Assembly: GCA_024734495.1 (NCBI GenBank)
Contig: JALMQS010000818.1
Location: 20,238-84,237 of the forward strand
Source: Forficula auricularia
Lineage: Eukaryota > Arthropoda > Insecta > Dermaptera > Forficulidae
Length of the DNA stretch: 64,000 nucleotides
Reading direction: 5' to 3'
Part shown: one piece after another, positions 1-10,049 of the stretch
Layout of the letters: every line of letters starts with the position of its first letter
Numbering within the stretch: position 1 is the first letter of the stretch
The notes under the pieces: model-generated
Database searches by the model: none
The model's input: only the letters and a program-made list of their open reading frames with translations
What the model was told of the DNA's origin: nothing
Translations under genes and position numbers: made by a program

Positions 1-516
1 AAACTATACTCTCTTTTCCAAAAACTTGACATATTTTAGGTTCTAGGCATCGGATTGGAATAAAAGAGGTGTTATAAGTTAGGGAATTTATTATAATTTA
101 ATAAGAAATAAATTGTTACATTTTGTAAATACATTTTGATATATCGAAAAAAATACCAACATAAGAAAACTTTGTAATTTTAAGATGAAGATAATTTAAT
201 TATTTTTCAAATTTATCTTACATTTTATTTTTATTCTTCTCAATAAATTTAATTTAAATTAATATAGAAATGTTGAATTAAACATTAGGTACACTTTATT
301 TCCAATATCTTAAAATTACAAAAGTTTTTTATGTTATTATTTTTTTTCCATATATCAAAAATGTGTCTACAAAATGTAACAGTTTATTTCTTATTAAACT
401 GTAATAAATTCCCTAACATATTACACGATTTTTATTCCAATCCGATGCCTAGAACCTGAAATAAGTCAAGTTTTAGCAAAAGAGAGTAGGTGACTCGATA
501 TTTTTGTCCGTAAGTG
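1..516. mobile_element. Tc1/mariner-like foldback MITE, left end cut by the window
   Basis: The first 190 bases pair with the reverse complement of about 300-495 (shared blocks include GGTTCTAGGCATCGGATTGG and AGGGAATTTATTA). The right end reads, in reverse, ACACTTACGGACAAAAATA, which resembles a Tc1-type terminus, and is followed by TA at 517-518. No coding sequence. The element type is inferred from the ends; the palindrome is seen directly. Confidence 0.7.
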
Positions 517-730
517 TAAATTTCTTTTTAAAGTACTTTTTCTACATTAAGTAAGTAAATTTTTTTTAAATTTATTCATTTGATTGATATAATATAGCTC
601 ATTTAACCTTGCTTAGGTCGTTGAGAGAAAATTTTACTAGAATAACAATAAAAACTAACTACGTTGTTATTGTAAATTAATCTAAGGGAGGAATCGACTT
701 AAAATAAAAAAAATATCAATTGATTAATAT

Positions 731-1246
731 ATATTAAATAAATTTTAATTTTCTCATTAATATATCAAAGAATAATTGATACGTCAACAAGAATTATTTT
801 GACCGCGCTGATTTGAAAAAAAGGCTATTTTTATCTCGCGAGACTACTGCGGATTACGCTATTGGAGTCTGCGGAGTATTAAGTCTGGACCAAGAGAGAA
901 AAAGATGTAATCCACTTAGCTACAATCCAACGTCATTTCGCGTTTAGCCCGCTAGACATTCGGATGGATCACCGAGTGAATTGGAAATCTCAGATGTTAT
1001 ATACTCGATCTCCCAGTCCAGAGCGCTAGATCTATTAGCATGTATGTTAGATGCCTGCCATTAATTAACTGAAGGTTTTCTCTCTTGGTCCAGACTTAAT
1101 ACTCCGCAGACTCCAATAGCGTAATCCGCAGTAGTCTCGCGAGATAAAAATATCTTTTTTTCAAATCAGCGCGGTCAAAATAATTCTTGTTGACGTATCA
1201 ATTATTCTTTGATATATTAATGAGAAAATTAAAATTTATTTAATAT
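731..1246. mobile_element. Foldback element with 172-bp arms
   Basis: Bases 731-903 are the near-perfect reverse complement of 1077-1246, sharing for example TAGTCTCGCGAGATAAAAAT. The 170-base loop has no convincing reading frame. A short piece next to the right arm (1065-1080, TTAACTGAAGGTTTTC) recurs inverted at 1344-1359, so a second, smaller inverted pair overlaps the first. Bases 517-730 are AT-rich with nothing recognisable. Confidence 0.75.
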
Positions 1247-1754
1247 CATTATTTCAAGTTAGAAATATATAAGTTCAAATATTATTTTCACTCAATATTT
1301 GACAAAAATTCCCTACATTAGACTCGCGATCGAATAAAATGTAGAAAACCTTCAGTTAATATATATTACTTAAGTAATAAACAAACTGCATTCCATTCTG
1401 ACGTTTTGATTCTAATTGGTACCCTGTGCATGGTTAGAAACCACCTAAAACCAGGTCTCAAATTTGGAAAAAAATATTTCGTTAGGTTTTTTAATTAAAC
1501 TAATTATTAACAGGTGTTTTAATGAAAATAAATCATGTGTTTGAATCAAAACAAAACAAATGGTTGATTAAATAACAAACAAACAATTTTCCTAGCGAAC
1601 CTCGGTCCTTCAGGTACTTAGTATTATTATAGGCTACAAACAACCGGATTAATTATTTTAATTCCCTTCTAGTAAAAGTTTCAACAATAAAATATCACTA
1701 TAAGAACCAACTAATGAATTTTTTACATAGAAAATAGTTTGAATTATTCTCTAA
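1247..1754. other. AT-rich intergenic DNA, no gene seen
   Basis: Apart from the inverted partner at 1344-1359 noted with the neighbouring foldback element, I see no reading frame, RNA gene or repeat here. Confidence 0.5.
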
Positions 1755-2520
1755 ATAAACTGATGTGGCCATCCACATGACTTTACCAAACGCTTGACCC
1801 CTCCCTCATATTTAATATTGAATAAATTAATTTTTAATCATTTAAGGGGGGGGGTTAAAATGAAAATCTAGGCTCTTGGACCAATGTTTTAGTCTTCTGT
1901 GGCCTACTGATTATAATAATATACAATATTTGGTTAAGTTTGTCAAAGTACCTAATTTTTTATTTTTTGAACCCCTACCTAATTTTACCCTTAGAAAAAT
2001 AATCTTTTCGTTATTATAATTTCTTTTTCTCTTGTTTTTTTTTCTTAAAATTTTATTTATTAAAATTCTTCCAGAACTTACTTAAGTGACTTGATTTAAA
2101 TTTTCTTGTTAAACTGAAGGGTTGCTTTTTATATAATCTTATAATTTTAATTTTTAACCCCCTCTCCCCTTAATTTTGGATCCGATTTCAACTAAAATCT
2201 GATCAGTTCTTAATAACAATTCACTAAAACTACATGTGAAATTTGGTTTTGATATTCACACTAGTTTTTGAGTAAGTGCGTCCACAAAGAATTTGCTAAC
2301 TTACTAACAGACATTTTGACAAAACAGTTATTTTCTCGAAAAATATAATTTTTTCGATGTTCACTTATAAGAGCTTTTTTGTAGAGTAAAATGCCATGGT
2401 TTGACTCCAATTTTTTTAATCAAAATAGTTCAAGCCGTTTTTGAGATATTTCGAAAAATCGAAGCAAAACTTTTATCATGTACGATTACAATACTTGACC
2501 ATACCCTGTATTTTAAAAAA
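1755..2520 (+). repeat. Dispersed repeat family 2, copy a
   Basis: Non-coding repeat with the family order: a GATGTGGCCATCCAC start, a G-run, the block TATACAATATTTGGTTAAGT, then TTTTTGAGATATTTCGAAAA and an end reading TTGACCATACCCTGTA. Other copies lie at 15247-17460, 18650-19990, 30528-31454 (continuing at 39403-39710), 41740-43100 and 44385-44998. Complete ends carry a short hairpin (CCATAC, 3-5 bases, GTATGG). No protein is encoded, so it is probably a non-autonomous DNA element. Confidence 0.7.
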
Positions 2521-3050
2521 TACTATGATAATCTTTAAATCAAGACCATAGATAATGTTATTAGAAAATGTATTTCAGAAAAGATAATGGTTGAATTGAA
2601 AAATAAATATAGAAATTATATAGGTAGCGGTAGTATAATAAATAATAATCATATCTATAAAGTAGGGTGCTGCTTATTTTGGATATTTTCGAATATTCAC
2701 GCGGACAGGGGCTCATATGGTTCTAAATAAATAAAAAACAAATATCCCCCAAGTTTCAAGTCCCTATCTCAATTTTAACCTAGTGCTACACGGCGATTAA
2801 GTTTCCCATTTAAATAACATGGGGTTTTTGGCTTTGAGCAATCAATTTTTTATTCCGGCCAAAAAATTGAAACTCTGTAGACTTTATCCTTATAATAGTA
2901 GCTATCCTTCAGAATTTTTACAGTTTTGTAGCTTTTATAATTTTAGAGTCTATAACTTACAAATACTAAGATATAGCAGTATTTTATCTAGATATAACTC
3001 CAAAATTGTAATAGCTAAAAATATATCAAAATTCTGAAGGATAGCTACTA

Positions 3051-3716
3051 TTTTTTTTTTTTTTTTTTTTTTTTTATAAAGATACTGATACAAGAAGAAG
3101 TTGCACCAAGAAGGTACAACCTCTGTAGTCCGTGATGGACCCTTGTAACGTGAAGATAAGGGGAGATTTAGTGATTGGGTAGAAGTCGAAGGTATCTGTG
3201 GATGCTGGTCTTGAAAGATTGAAGGTCATAAGTTGCTGGAAAGACGGTCGGGGAAGAGAGTTCCAGTCTCTAGATGTCATGGGGATAAATGAATTGGCGA
3301 ATGCGTTTGTTCGATTAGTATCCAGTTTAAGCGCGTAGGGGTGTTGAGTTTTAGAAAATCGTGTATTTCGCGCAAATGAAGACCTTGGTGGGATTATCGA
3401 TTTAATTTCGTCAGAACAAAAGCCATGGTAGTATCTATAAAAAAGGGAAAGGGCGGAGACAGATCTACGATCGCCTATCAGTCTGATAGCTCGTCTCTGA
3501 ATTGCATCTAAGGTATTAAGAGAATACTTGGAGGCCCCTCTCCACAAATGCGAGCAATATTCAAGACAGGGGCGAATTTGAGCCTTGTATAATATAAGGA
3601 GTTGAGTGGGGGTGAAAAATCGTTTGGTTCGGAAAAGAAAGCCAAGCTTACATGCTGCAGCCTTTGCTACTGAGATAATATGGTCATTCCAAGAGTTTAT
3701 AAGGATAAAGTCTCAC
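3051..3716 (-). mobile_element. 5'-truncated non-LTR retrotransposon copy
   Basis: A poly(T) run at 3051-3075 is the poly(A) tail of a minus-strand element whose coding end lies at 3074-3712. The 5' border coincides with a stop in frame at 3713-3715. It lies inside the DNA transposon at 2665-3868, so it is the younger insertion. An inverted pair (AGCTATCCTTCAGAATTTT at 2901 and its complement at 3030) flanks the tail side. Confidence 0.75.
3074..3712 (-). pseudogene. C-terminal end of a CR1/Jockey-type reverse transcriptase
   Basis: This open frame is the tail of a non-LTR polyprotein. It contains the post-reverse-transcriptase pattern of such elements: YKAQIRPCLEYCSHLW, then LDAIQRRAIRLIG, then FYRYYHGFCSDEI and SRDWNSLP. 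The first in-frame residues read DFILINSWNDHIISVAKAA, as in the thumb region. Endonuclease and catalytic palm are missing, so this is a dead 5'-truncated copy. There is no ATG at the start. The clade (CR1 versus Jockey) cannot be fixed from this fragment. Confidence 0.8.
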
Positions 3717-3962
3717 AGAGTTTCAATTTTTTTGAACCATTACTTTAGCCGGAATAAAAAATTGATCGTTCAATGCTAAGCTTGGGGAATATTTTCTTTT
3801 ATTTATTTAGAACCATATAAGCCCCTGTCCGCGTAAATATTCGAAAATATCCAAAAAAAGGAGCACCCTACTGTATAGTAGATTCTCTAAAATTTAAATG
3901 TCATATTTGAAAATAAAATTATGATTTAAATTTTTCATAATAATAACTTAATGTATACCTTG

Positions 3963-4022
3963 GTCAGAATTAATTCAATACAATTTGTGTCTAAAATCGA
4001 TTTTGAATTGGGATTTTTTCAG
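3963..4022 (+). other. Putative short intron before the secreted-peptide gene
   Basis: A possible donor (CCTTG/GTCAGA) and a good acceptor (GGATTTTTTCAG) precede the ATG. The paralogue at 46.5 kb keeps both: CCTTG/GTGAAA and ATTTTTTTCAG. Conservation in two copies supports an intron in the 5' untranslated region, but no transcript evidence is available here. Confidence 0.45.
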
Positions 4023-4688
4023 ATGCGATCTGTCTTTTTCTTGCTAGCAGTCGTAGCTTCCATATGTGCAAATGAGAATCCAAGGGATACACCCCAAACT
4101 ACTCAACCACCTGGACGACTAGAAGCTGAGGTATTCATTACTAATCGTCCCTTTTGGCGTAACAAAAAGGAGAAATCGGAAGTTGATGAACCTGACGTTT
4201 TGACCACTCAAGAAGAGCCCAAAGCTGAATACTGGGCCAACAAAAGACGGGAGCAAAATTCAAGTGACCAGAATCCTTCACGAATCCCTCATAAAAGACT
4301 CCGTCGAGAATATAATGAGAGAGCTGAATTGCGTAAAATGTGTCCAAATTGTTTCGAAAAAGAGTTGGATATGATTAGATCGGCTTATAGATTTCCAGTA
4401 GCAGGTGATGCAGGATTGACGGGTCATGGTCAGCGACCAATCACAGAGATCCGATTCCCTGGGGATCCTGCAAAGCCCGAACGTGGCTCCGCGGATGGAC
4501 ATGTCACCTATCATAAAAACGTGGGTCTCGTCGGACATGCCTCTGCTCAGGGAGAATTGTACAAAAGTAAGGACGGGAATACAGTTGTCACGGGACAAGC
4601 GGAAGTTTCCAAAGTACTCGTTGGTCCAGCAGCTCGGCATTCCAAACCTGACGGAGCTGTGGCTGTTCAGGTCCAACACAACTTTTAA
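4023..4688 (+). CDS. Secreted precursor resembling an insect antimicrobial peptide
   Basis: The frame encodes 221 residues from the ATG just after the putative splice acceptor; an upstream in-frame ATG at 3951 would lie before the intron and spoil the signal peptide. Residues 1-16 (MRSVFFLLAVVASICA) are a clear secretion signal. An acidic, Pro/Glu-rich pro-region follows, with a CPNC pair near residue 107 and a dibasic RLRR site near residue 95 that could be a furin-type cleavage point. The C-terminal ~75 residues alternate polar and non-polar positions and end VAVQVQHNF. The pattern TGQAEVSKVLVGPAARHSKP is reminiscent of the tail of hymenoptaecin/coleoptericin-type Gly-rich peptides; this is resemblance only, and the function is inferred. 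Three broken paralogues lie downstream in the window, which points to rapid gene turnover. An AATAAA signal occurs at 4803-4829. Confidence 0.6.
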   Translation: MRSVFFLLAVVASICANENPRDTPQTTQPPGRLEAEVFITNRPFWRNKKEKSEVDEPDVLTTQEEPKAEYWANKRREQNSSDQNPSRIPHKRLRREYNERAELRKMCPNCFEKELDMIRSAYRFPVAGDAGLTGHGQRPITEIRFPGDPAKPERGSADGHVTYHKNVGLVGHASAQGELYKSKDGNTVVTGQAEVSKVLVGPAARHSKPDGAVAVQVQHNF

Positions 4689-5490
4689 GTTTTATTTATT
4701 ATCCGACCAACTTTTTATTAAACATACCATGAAAGCTTTTTATTTTTGTAATTTATGTAAATATTTATTTATTTATATATTTATTCTATAAATCTATATA
4801 ATAAAATAAAAATAAAATCATCAATAAAATGCACTATTATTTTGCCTCTTCCTAATAAAATAAAATAAACTTTTAAATAATAATTAGTTTTCAAAAATAA
4901 AAATAAATAATCAATTATTGAATAAATAAATATATATTTTAGATAATTAATTAGTCAACAATGACAATAAACAAAATTAATTATTTTTCTATTTTTTTGT
5001 AGTTAAAAATTTAAATTTTAAATCTATGTATAAGGTCGTCCAGAAAGAAGCCCCCCCTCCCCCCTTGATCCGCCCTTCAAGAGGATGAAGTGGTTCTAAT
5101 TTATCTTGCAAGATTTAACCTAAACCAACATACAAACATACAAACAAACATTGCAAACTTAATAAAAGCTTGTAAAAAATACCCCAAAAATTTAATAACG
5201 AATTCATTTTTCTCCAAGATTTGCCCATTCGCAGATGAAAATTGTAATGTACCTATACCTATATCTGAAAGATGGTTAACCTGACCCTCCCTGGGTTTGG
5301 ATAAAAAAATTATATTCAAACCCGACCTAAGTAAAATATATTTAATGTACAGTATGTATTTCTTTTAACCACTACAAAATTAGTGTCTTCTACTAAAAAA
5401 ATAAAACAATATTTAAATAAAAACTTAATAATGAAATTATGATCTAGATTAATTTGTAACAACGCTAAGAGAAATTCCTCTAAAAAAATT
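4689..5490. other. 3' flank of the peptide gene, AT-rich
   Basis: Holds the likely 3' untranslated region and several AATAAA signals up to about 4870, then AT-rich DNA. Bases 5150-5310 share a degenerate repeat with 5400-5450 and 6240-6358 (common text AATAAAAACTTAATAATGAA). No supported gene. Confidence 0.5.
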
Positions 5491-5494
5491 TCCC

Positions 5495-5567
5495 TCTTGA
5501 CTAGAATCGAACCTACGAACTCTTGAACTAAGGTCATCTGCTTTAACCACTAGACCAATGTAAGATT
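5495..5567 (-). repeat. tRNA-derived SINE-like fragment
   Basis: Read on the minus strand it has a Pol III box A-like stretch (TGGTCTAGTGGTTAAAGC) and a box B-like stretch (GTAGGTTCGATTCTA) at tRNA spacing. Acceptor and T stems do not pair well, so it is a tRNA-derived repeat rather than a tRNA gene. Confidence 0.4.
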
Positions 5568-5569
5568 AA

Positions 5570-6158
5570 TATTTGTACCATGATTTCTATTACTAAAACT
5601 ATAAATTTTTGATTTAGACTTTGTGTCAAGATAATATTGTATTCATTTGAATTCGAATGAAAATGAAAAAACACCAATTGATTTTAAATTAAAAAACATT
5701 AAATATGTATTAATTAACGAGGCAAATTTGAAATATAATTGTCAGTTCGGATTTTAAACTGACAGCTCCAATTGATTTTCATTAACCAGGCAAATTTGAA
5801 ATATAATTTTAATTTGCACTCGAATTTTGAAATGAAAGACTCCAATTCATTTTAAATTAAGAAACATTAAATATATTTTTTGTAATTAATTAAATTAATT
5901 GAACAGCGTACATTTGAATAATTTCCATGATTCAGCCTGCGAATTTTTTGCAGTTCATAAATCATTTCATTATTTTTGTTTTGAAAAGGAAAAATGAAAT
6001 TTAAATTTAAATTTTAAATTTAAATATATTCATAATTATTCCTCCCCCCCCCCCTCCGCCACTCATAAATTAAAGAGCCGAAACTTTTAAGAGACGATGT
6101 ATTTTCGGTAGTTTACGGGTAGACATTTGTAGTGTGGTTTTTTAAGAGGAATAAAATT
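5570..6158. other. AT-rich intergenic DNA
   Basis: Contains two diverged direct copies of a short segment (AGGCAAATTTGAAATATAAT at 5721 and again near 5787) and a C-rich run near 6044-6056. No gene is supported. Confidence 0.4.
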
Positions 6159-6159
6159 T

Positions 6160-6232
6160 TTGGAACGAGACGCTGCCCGCCAGGGCACCAGCCCGGAGGG
6201 CCGAGCTTCGAGGGCGTGCCGAAGGCACCCAC
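6160..6232. repeat. GC-rich island, copy 1
   Basis: About 70 bases of GC-rich sequence in AT-rich surroundings (ACGCTGCCCGCCAGGGC, GGAGGGCC, GCGTGCCGAAGGCAC). The same segment occurs inverted at 21785-21880 at the edge of another insertion, so it belongs to a mobile or duplicated unit rather than a gene. Confidence 0.6.
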
Positions 6233-6362
6233 GAAAAGCTCGTATTTAAATAAAAACTTAATAATGAAATTATTTGTCTCCAAGCTTTGGCCCCTTCCCA
6301 CTGAAAATTTTCCTACGGATGTCACTGAATATATATCTGAAATCTTCTACCTCAGGATTTAA

Positions 6363-6822
6363 CACTAGAACGCCCGGACTTTCAGATCCCCTAGAACGCA
6401 CGGATGCCGTCAATTTGACGAGTTGCATTTTTCAACACTCCAAACTATCCAACTCACCAAGTGGGAGATAAATTTAACCGAATTTATCGCGCCGAGAATT
6501 TATCACTGCTCGAAGCCCCTGAAACCTTAGTAAATTTGATATTGAATTGTATCTAAGTTTCTGAGATTGGCTCGTGATCCCGGCTTCTTTTCCTTCTACT
6601 CTGTTCTTTTCACGATGGAGGGGTCAGCCCATACAGGCCTTTAGGGGATCCACCTTCTGGTGTATCTCCTTCTCACATCAATATCATTAAAAAAAAAAAA
6701 AAAAATCATTCTGTTCCCTTTTATTTTTTCTAATAATAAATATAATTCTATCATCAATTTATATATTAAAAATACATGTTAATAAACAAAACTGAAATGG
6801 CAAGAGGCAAGACTAGGGGCTC

Positions 6823-6857
<35 letters not shown>

Positions 6858-7336
6858 ATTTCAAAACAGTAGGTTCCCTCGAAATGTTGTAAAATAATAA
6901 AGTGAAACATCAAAAGATAAAAAAAAGTGACATACAAAGAAACATATTTTTTTCATTTTACCACAAGTTGTTCAAGGAAAATTGTAAATTAAATAAAAAA
7001 GCCAGAACAAAAAATAATCCGAGGGTCAAAAACGATGCAAATGTTCAAAAAAAAAAAAAAAAGAATGGGAATTATTCGTAGTTGAAAAATTAATTTAAAA
7101 TATAAAAATTGGGGTAAAAAAGAGTTACCGTCAAATTGACGGCTTTTGGGCGTTCTTGGTAAATCCATAATTTTCTCCTAAATAAAAATTCATAGGGTGC
7201 TATTTTTTTTTATTAGAAAGCTATTCAAAAATGATTAAAAGTCAGTGAGTTTCAAAGTTCTAACTTAAATAGTAACGAAATGAAAGAGAAATGAATTGTG
7301 AAATCCGTCAAATTGACGGCTTCGGACGTTCTAGTG
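6363..7336. mobile_element. Non-autonomous piggyBac-type element
   Basis: Both ends show the piggyBac signature: TTAA target duplications at 6359-6362 and 7337-7340, and inverted ends CACTAGAACG / CGTTCTAGTG. The element is 974 bp and has no transposase. The motif CGTCAAATTGACGG or close forms occurs near both ends and again near 7130 beside GGGCGTTC, suggesting an internal copy of the end. It contains a (TA)n tract at about 6829-6855. Confidence 0.85.
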
Positions 7337-7340
7337 TTAA

Positions 7341-8084
7341 AGAGTGTGGATCCAAATGAAACAATCAACAATTTGAGGTTAGTACCCTCAATTGTGAAGA
7401 TTTTACAAATATAGAATTAAATAAATAAATAAATAAAAATACATTTTTTTTTTAGTCGGGTCTGTTTAATGTGTGTAACGCAATCAAAATAAAATATGGA
7501 TTTTTTAAATTTAAAAATTGAGTAAAAGGAAAATAAGGAATAAGTGTCTGTATTGACAACAATATTTTAACTGTTCCAATGTGTTTCATAAAGCAAATCA
7601 AAGGTTAACATTTGGGAGCAATTATTATACGTACAAGTCTATTAGTACTATTATACCAATAGTTGAGGAATATTTCCATGGATTTAACGGAAAATATTAA
7701 AAAAAAAATAATAATAATAATAAGTAAAGAGAAATATAATATGTAAAATCAAAATTAAAAATAATATTGGTCTTGATAACAAAAATATCCAGAAAAAATA
7801 AAGTAAATTTGAAAAGGTTAAAAAAATTGCTTATTTATAATATAATTAAACTGACATTTTCACTAGAATTCTATTTAATATTATAGAATGGTGAATTTAA
7901 TATTTCTCAATTGAGAAATGAATAAAAAGTAAATTTTTACATAAAAAAGAAGGGGTAAGTAAAGTCGTTTGATGGACACACAAATTGGTTCCGATAATTA
8001 TCTTTTAGGGCAAATATTTTAACAATTTTTGGAGGTTTTTTTAAATGTTTATTAGGATTTGTGTCTTTTTAGTTTGAATCCACA
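7341..8084. other. AT-rich 3' flank of finger gene A
   Basis: AT-rich DNA with short A and AAT runs. The segment at 7600-8060 resembles the flank of finger gene C at 47640-48080 (shared AATCGTTTGATGGACA-type text), so it belongs to the duplicated unit. No gene is seen. Confidence 0.5.
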
Positions 8085-8322
8085 AATTCCGAGTCAAATG
8101 TCTCTATTGTGTGATCTTCTTCGGCCACTGACAACAACAGAAATATTTATTCCCCAAATATGTCATTAAATGCCTAGTAATATCAGAATTTCGGGAAAAC
8201 TTTTCTGAACAGTAAAATCAATTAGAGAGAATTTTGCCAGTATGTGTCCGTAAATGTAAATTCAAACTATTTCTACGTAAAAATTTCTCTGAGCAGCACT
8301 TGCAAATAAAAGGATTCTCGCC
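8085..8322 (-). pseudogene. Relic zinc fingers downstream of the stop of finger gene A
   Basis: Directly after the stop at 8323-8325 the same frame continues GENPFICKCCSEKF, then [15 protein letters not shown] and a further stop, which is a complete C2H2 finger. Beyond it a degenerate finger can be read (YCSEKFSRNSDITRHL). These are the ancestral C-terminal fingers, cut off by the earlier stop. Confidence 0.75.
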
Positions 8323-9687
8323 TTAATGTGTCCTTAAATGAACAGCTAAGTTAGACTTTTGGGTACACCTCTTTGGGCAGTGTGCACAAGCAAAGGGTTT
8401 CTCTTCGGTATGTGTCATTAAATGGACAACCAAATGAGATTTTTTGGCAAAATTCTTTGAGCAGTGTCCACAACAAAAAGGCTTCTCTCCTGTATGTGTT
8501 CGTAAATGAACAACCAAATTAGACTTTTGTTTAAACCTCTTTGGGCAGTGTGTACAACTAAAGGGCTTCTCTCCTGTATGTGTTCGTAAATGAACAACCA
8601 AATTAGACTTTTGTTTAAACCTCTTTGGGCAGTGTTCACAACCAAAGGGCTTCTCGCCAGTATTTGGGCAGTCTGCACAAGCAAAGGGTTTCTCCTCTAT
8701 ATGTGTCCTTAAATGGACAACCAAATGAGATTTTTGGACAAAATTCTTTGAGCAGTGTCCACAACAAAAAGGCTTCTTTCCTGTATGTGTTCGTAAATGA
8801 ACAACCAAATTAGACTTTTGTTTAAACCTCTTTGGGTAGTGTGTACAACTAAAGGGCTTCTCTCCTGTATGTGTTCGTAAATGAACAACCAAATTAGACT
8901 TTTGTTTAAACCTTTTTGGGCAGTGTGTACAACTAAAGGGCTTCTTGACTGTATGTGTCTTTAAATGAGGATTCAAAATCGATTTTTGCGTAAACCTCTT
9001 TGGGCAGTGCCCACAAAAAAAAGACTTCTCTCCAGTATGTGTTCGTAAGTGAACAACCAAATTAGACTTTTGTTTAAACCTCTTTGGGCAGTGTTCACAA
9101 CCAAAGGGCTTCTCGCCAGTATGTGTTCGTAAATGAACAGTCAAATCAGAATTTCGGGTAAACCTCTTTGGGCAGTGTGAACATCCAAAGGGCTTCTCCC
9201 CTGTATGTGTCCTTAAATGAACAACCAAATTAGATTTATTCGCAAAATTCTTTGAGCAGTGCCCACAACAAAAAAGATTCTCTCCTGTATGTGTTCGTAA
9301 ATGAACAGTCAAATTAGAATTTCTGGTAAACCTCTTTGGGCAGTGCCCACAACAAAAAGACTTCTCTCCAGTATGTATTCCTAAGTGAGCAACCAAATTA
9401 GACTTTTTTTTAAACCTCTTTGGGCAGTGTGCACAACCAAAGGGCCTCTCGACTGTATGTGTCTTTAAATGGCCAGCCAAAATAGACTTTTGGTTAAACC
9501 AGCTTGGGCACTGTTCACAACCAAAGGGCTTCTCGCCTGTATGAGTCCGCAAATGAATATTCAAAGGGCCTTTAGCTGAGAAGTTCTTCTTACAATGTTC
9601 ACAACCGAAAGGCTTCTGGCCTCTATATGCCTGTAATTGCATACTCATATTAGAATTTTTGTGTGCACCGTCGACCAGCGTGTACAA
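8323..9687 (-). CDS. C2H2 zinc-finger protein A, 15 fingers, probably decaying
   Basis: The frame encodes 15 Kruppel-type fingers of 28 residues with TGEKP-type linkers, plus one truncated finger; such proteins bind DNA in the nucleus, each finger contacting about three base pairs. Signs of decay are seen directly. Finger 10 has its second zinc Cys changed to Tyr (CTHYPKRF). A finger after number 11 is cut to [13 protein letters not shown]. Finger 15 has Cys in place of the core Phe. The stop lies inside a linker codon (HLRTH, stop, GENPF). The frame has no ATG at its 5' end; the first in-frame ATG is near 9650. The N-terminal part seen in genes B and C lies in another frame at 9650-9887, so a small indel separates them. 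The last four-finger block is a duplicate of the preceding one. Confidence 0.85.
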   Translation of the reverse strand: MYTLVDGAHKNSNMSMQLQAYRGQKPFGCEHCKKNFSAKGPLNIHLRTHTGEKPFGCEQCPSWFNQKSILAGHLKTHTVERPFGCAHCPKRFKKKSNLVAHLGIHTGEKSFCCGHCPKRFTRNSNLTVHLRTHTGENLFCCGHCSKNFANKSNLVVHLRTHTGEKPFGCSHCPKRFTRNSDLTVHLRTHTGEKPFGCEHCPKRFKQKSNLVVHLRTHTGEKSFFCGHCPKRFTQKSILNPHLKTHTVKKPFSCTHCPKRFKQKSNLVVHLRTHTGEKPFSCTHYPKRFKQKSNLVVHLRTHTGKKPFCCGHCSKNFVQKSHLVVHLRTHIEEKPFACADCPNTGEKPFGCEHCPKRFKQKSNLVVHLRTHTGEKPFSCTHCPKRFKQKSNLVVHLRTHTGEKPFCCGHCSKNFAKKSHLVVHLMTHTEEKPFACAHCPKRCTQKSNLAVHLRTH

Positions 9688-10049
9688 CCAAAAGTTTTCA
9701 CGTCTGGATTTCCTCTTGAATCTACAGTAGAACTACTTTTTTGAGAAAGCTTCCGGGAGCAGTGTGCACAACTCAAATTCTTGTTTCGCCTCTTAATGTC
9801 AATTTTTATTTTTCTTATTGAACGTCTACTGATTTTAAGAACATTTAGGTAAAGTCTCTCGCCTTCATAGATTCGTTTTATAATCAAAAATATTCACGTT
9901 TAAATAGGGTTTGATCTATTGGGTGAATTCAAAATGTTGTCTGTTTTTTAATTTCCAATCCCACACTGGTCAATTTTGTTGTTCCAATGGATAACGTGCA
10001 ACATCATTTATTGAAATACCTGAAAAACAAAAATAAATAAATTATACTT
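9688..10049 (-). pseudogene. 5' exon region of finger gene A, frame-shifted
   Basis: Bases 9688-9887 encode in another frame NLSCAHCSRKLSQKS and KTFGCTRW, matching the N-terminal parts of genes B and C. Further upstream, 9900-10025 matches the exon shared by all copies (AATGATGTTGCACGTTATCC-like), preceded on the minus strand by a TTTTTCAG acceptor near 10020. Intron 1 is broken by a repeat insertion from 10050. No exon 1 is recognisable beyond it. Confidence 0.65.

Larger units (their letters stand above)
2665..3868. mobile_element. DNA transposon remnant with TA target duplication
   Basis: The element starts GGGTGCTGCTTATTTTGG and ends with the inverted form CCAAAAAAAGGAGCACCC; both ends are flanked by TA (2663-2664, 3869-3870). 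The inverted ends extend over the sequences near CACGCGGACAGGGGCTCATA and TTCCGGCCAAAAAATTGAAA. The middle is occupied by a later non-LTR insertion. No transposase remains. Confidence 0.7.

Noticed and set aside
4141..4791. Other frames overlapping the peptide gene
   Set aside because: The + frame from 4023 has a signal peptide and paralogues conserved in that frame; the others do not.
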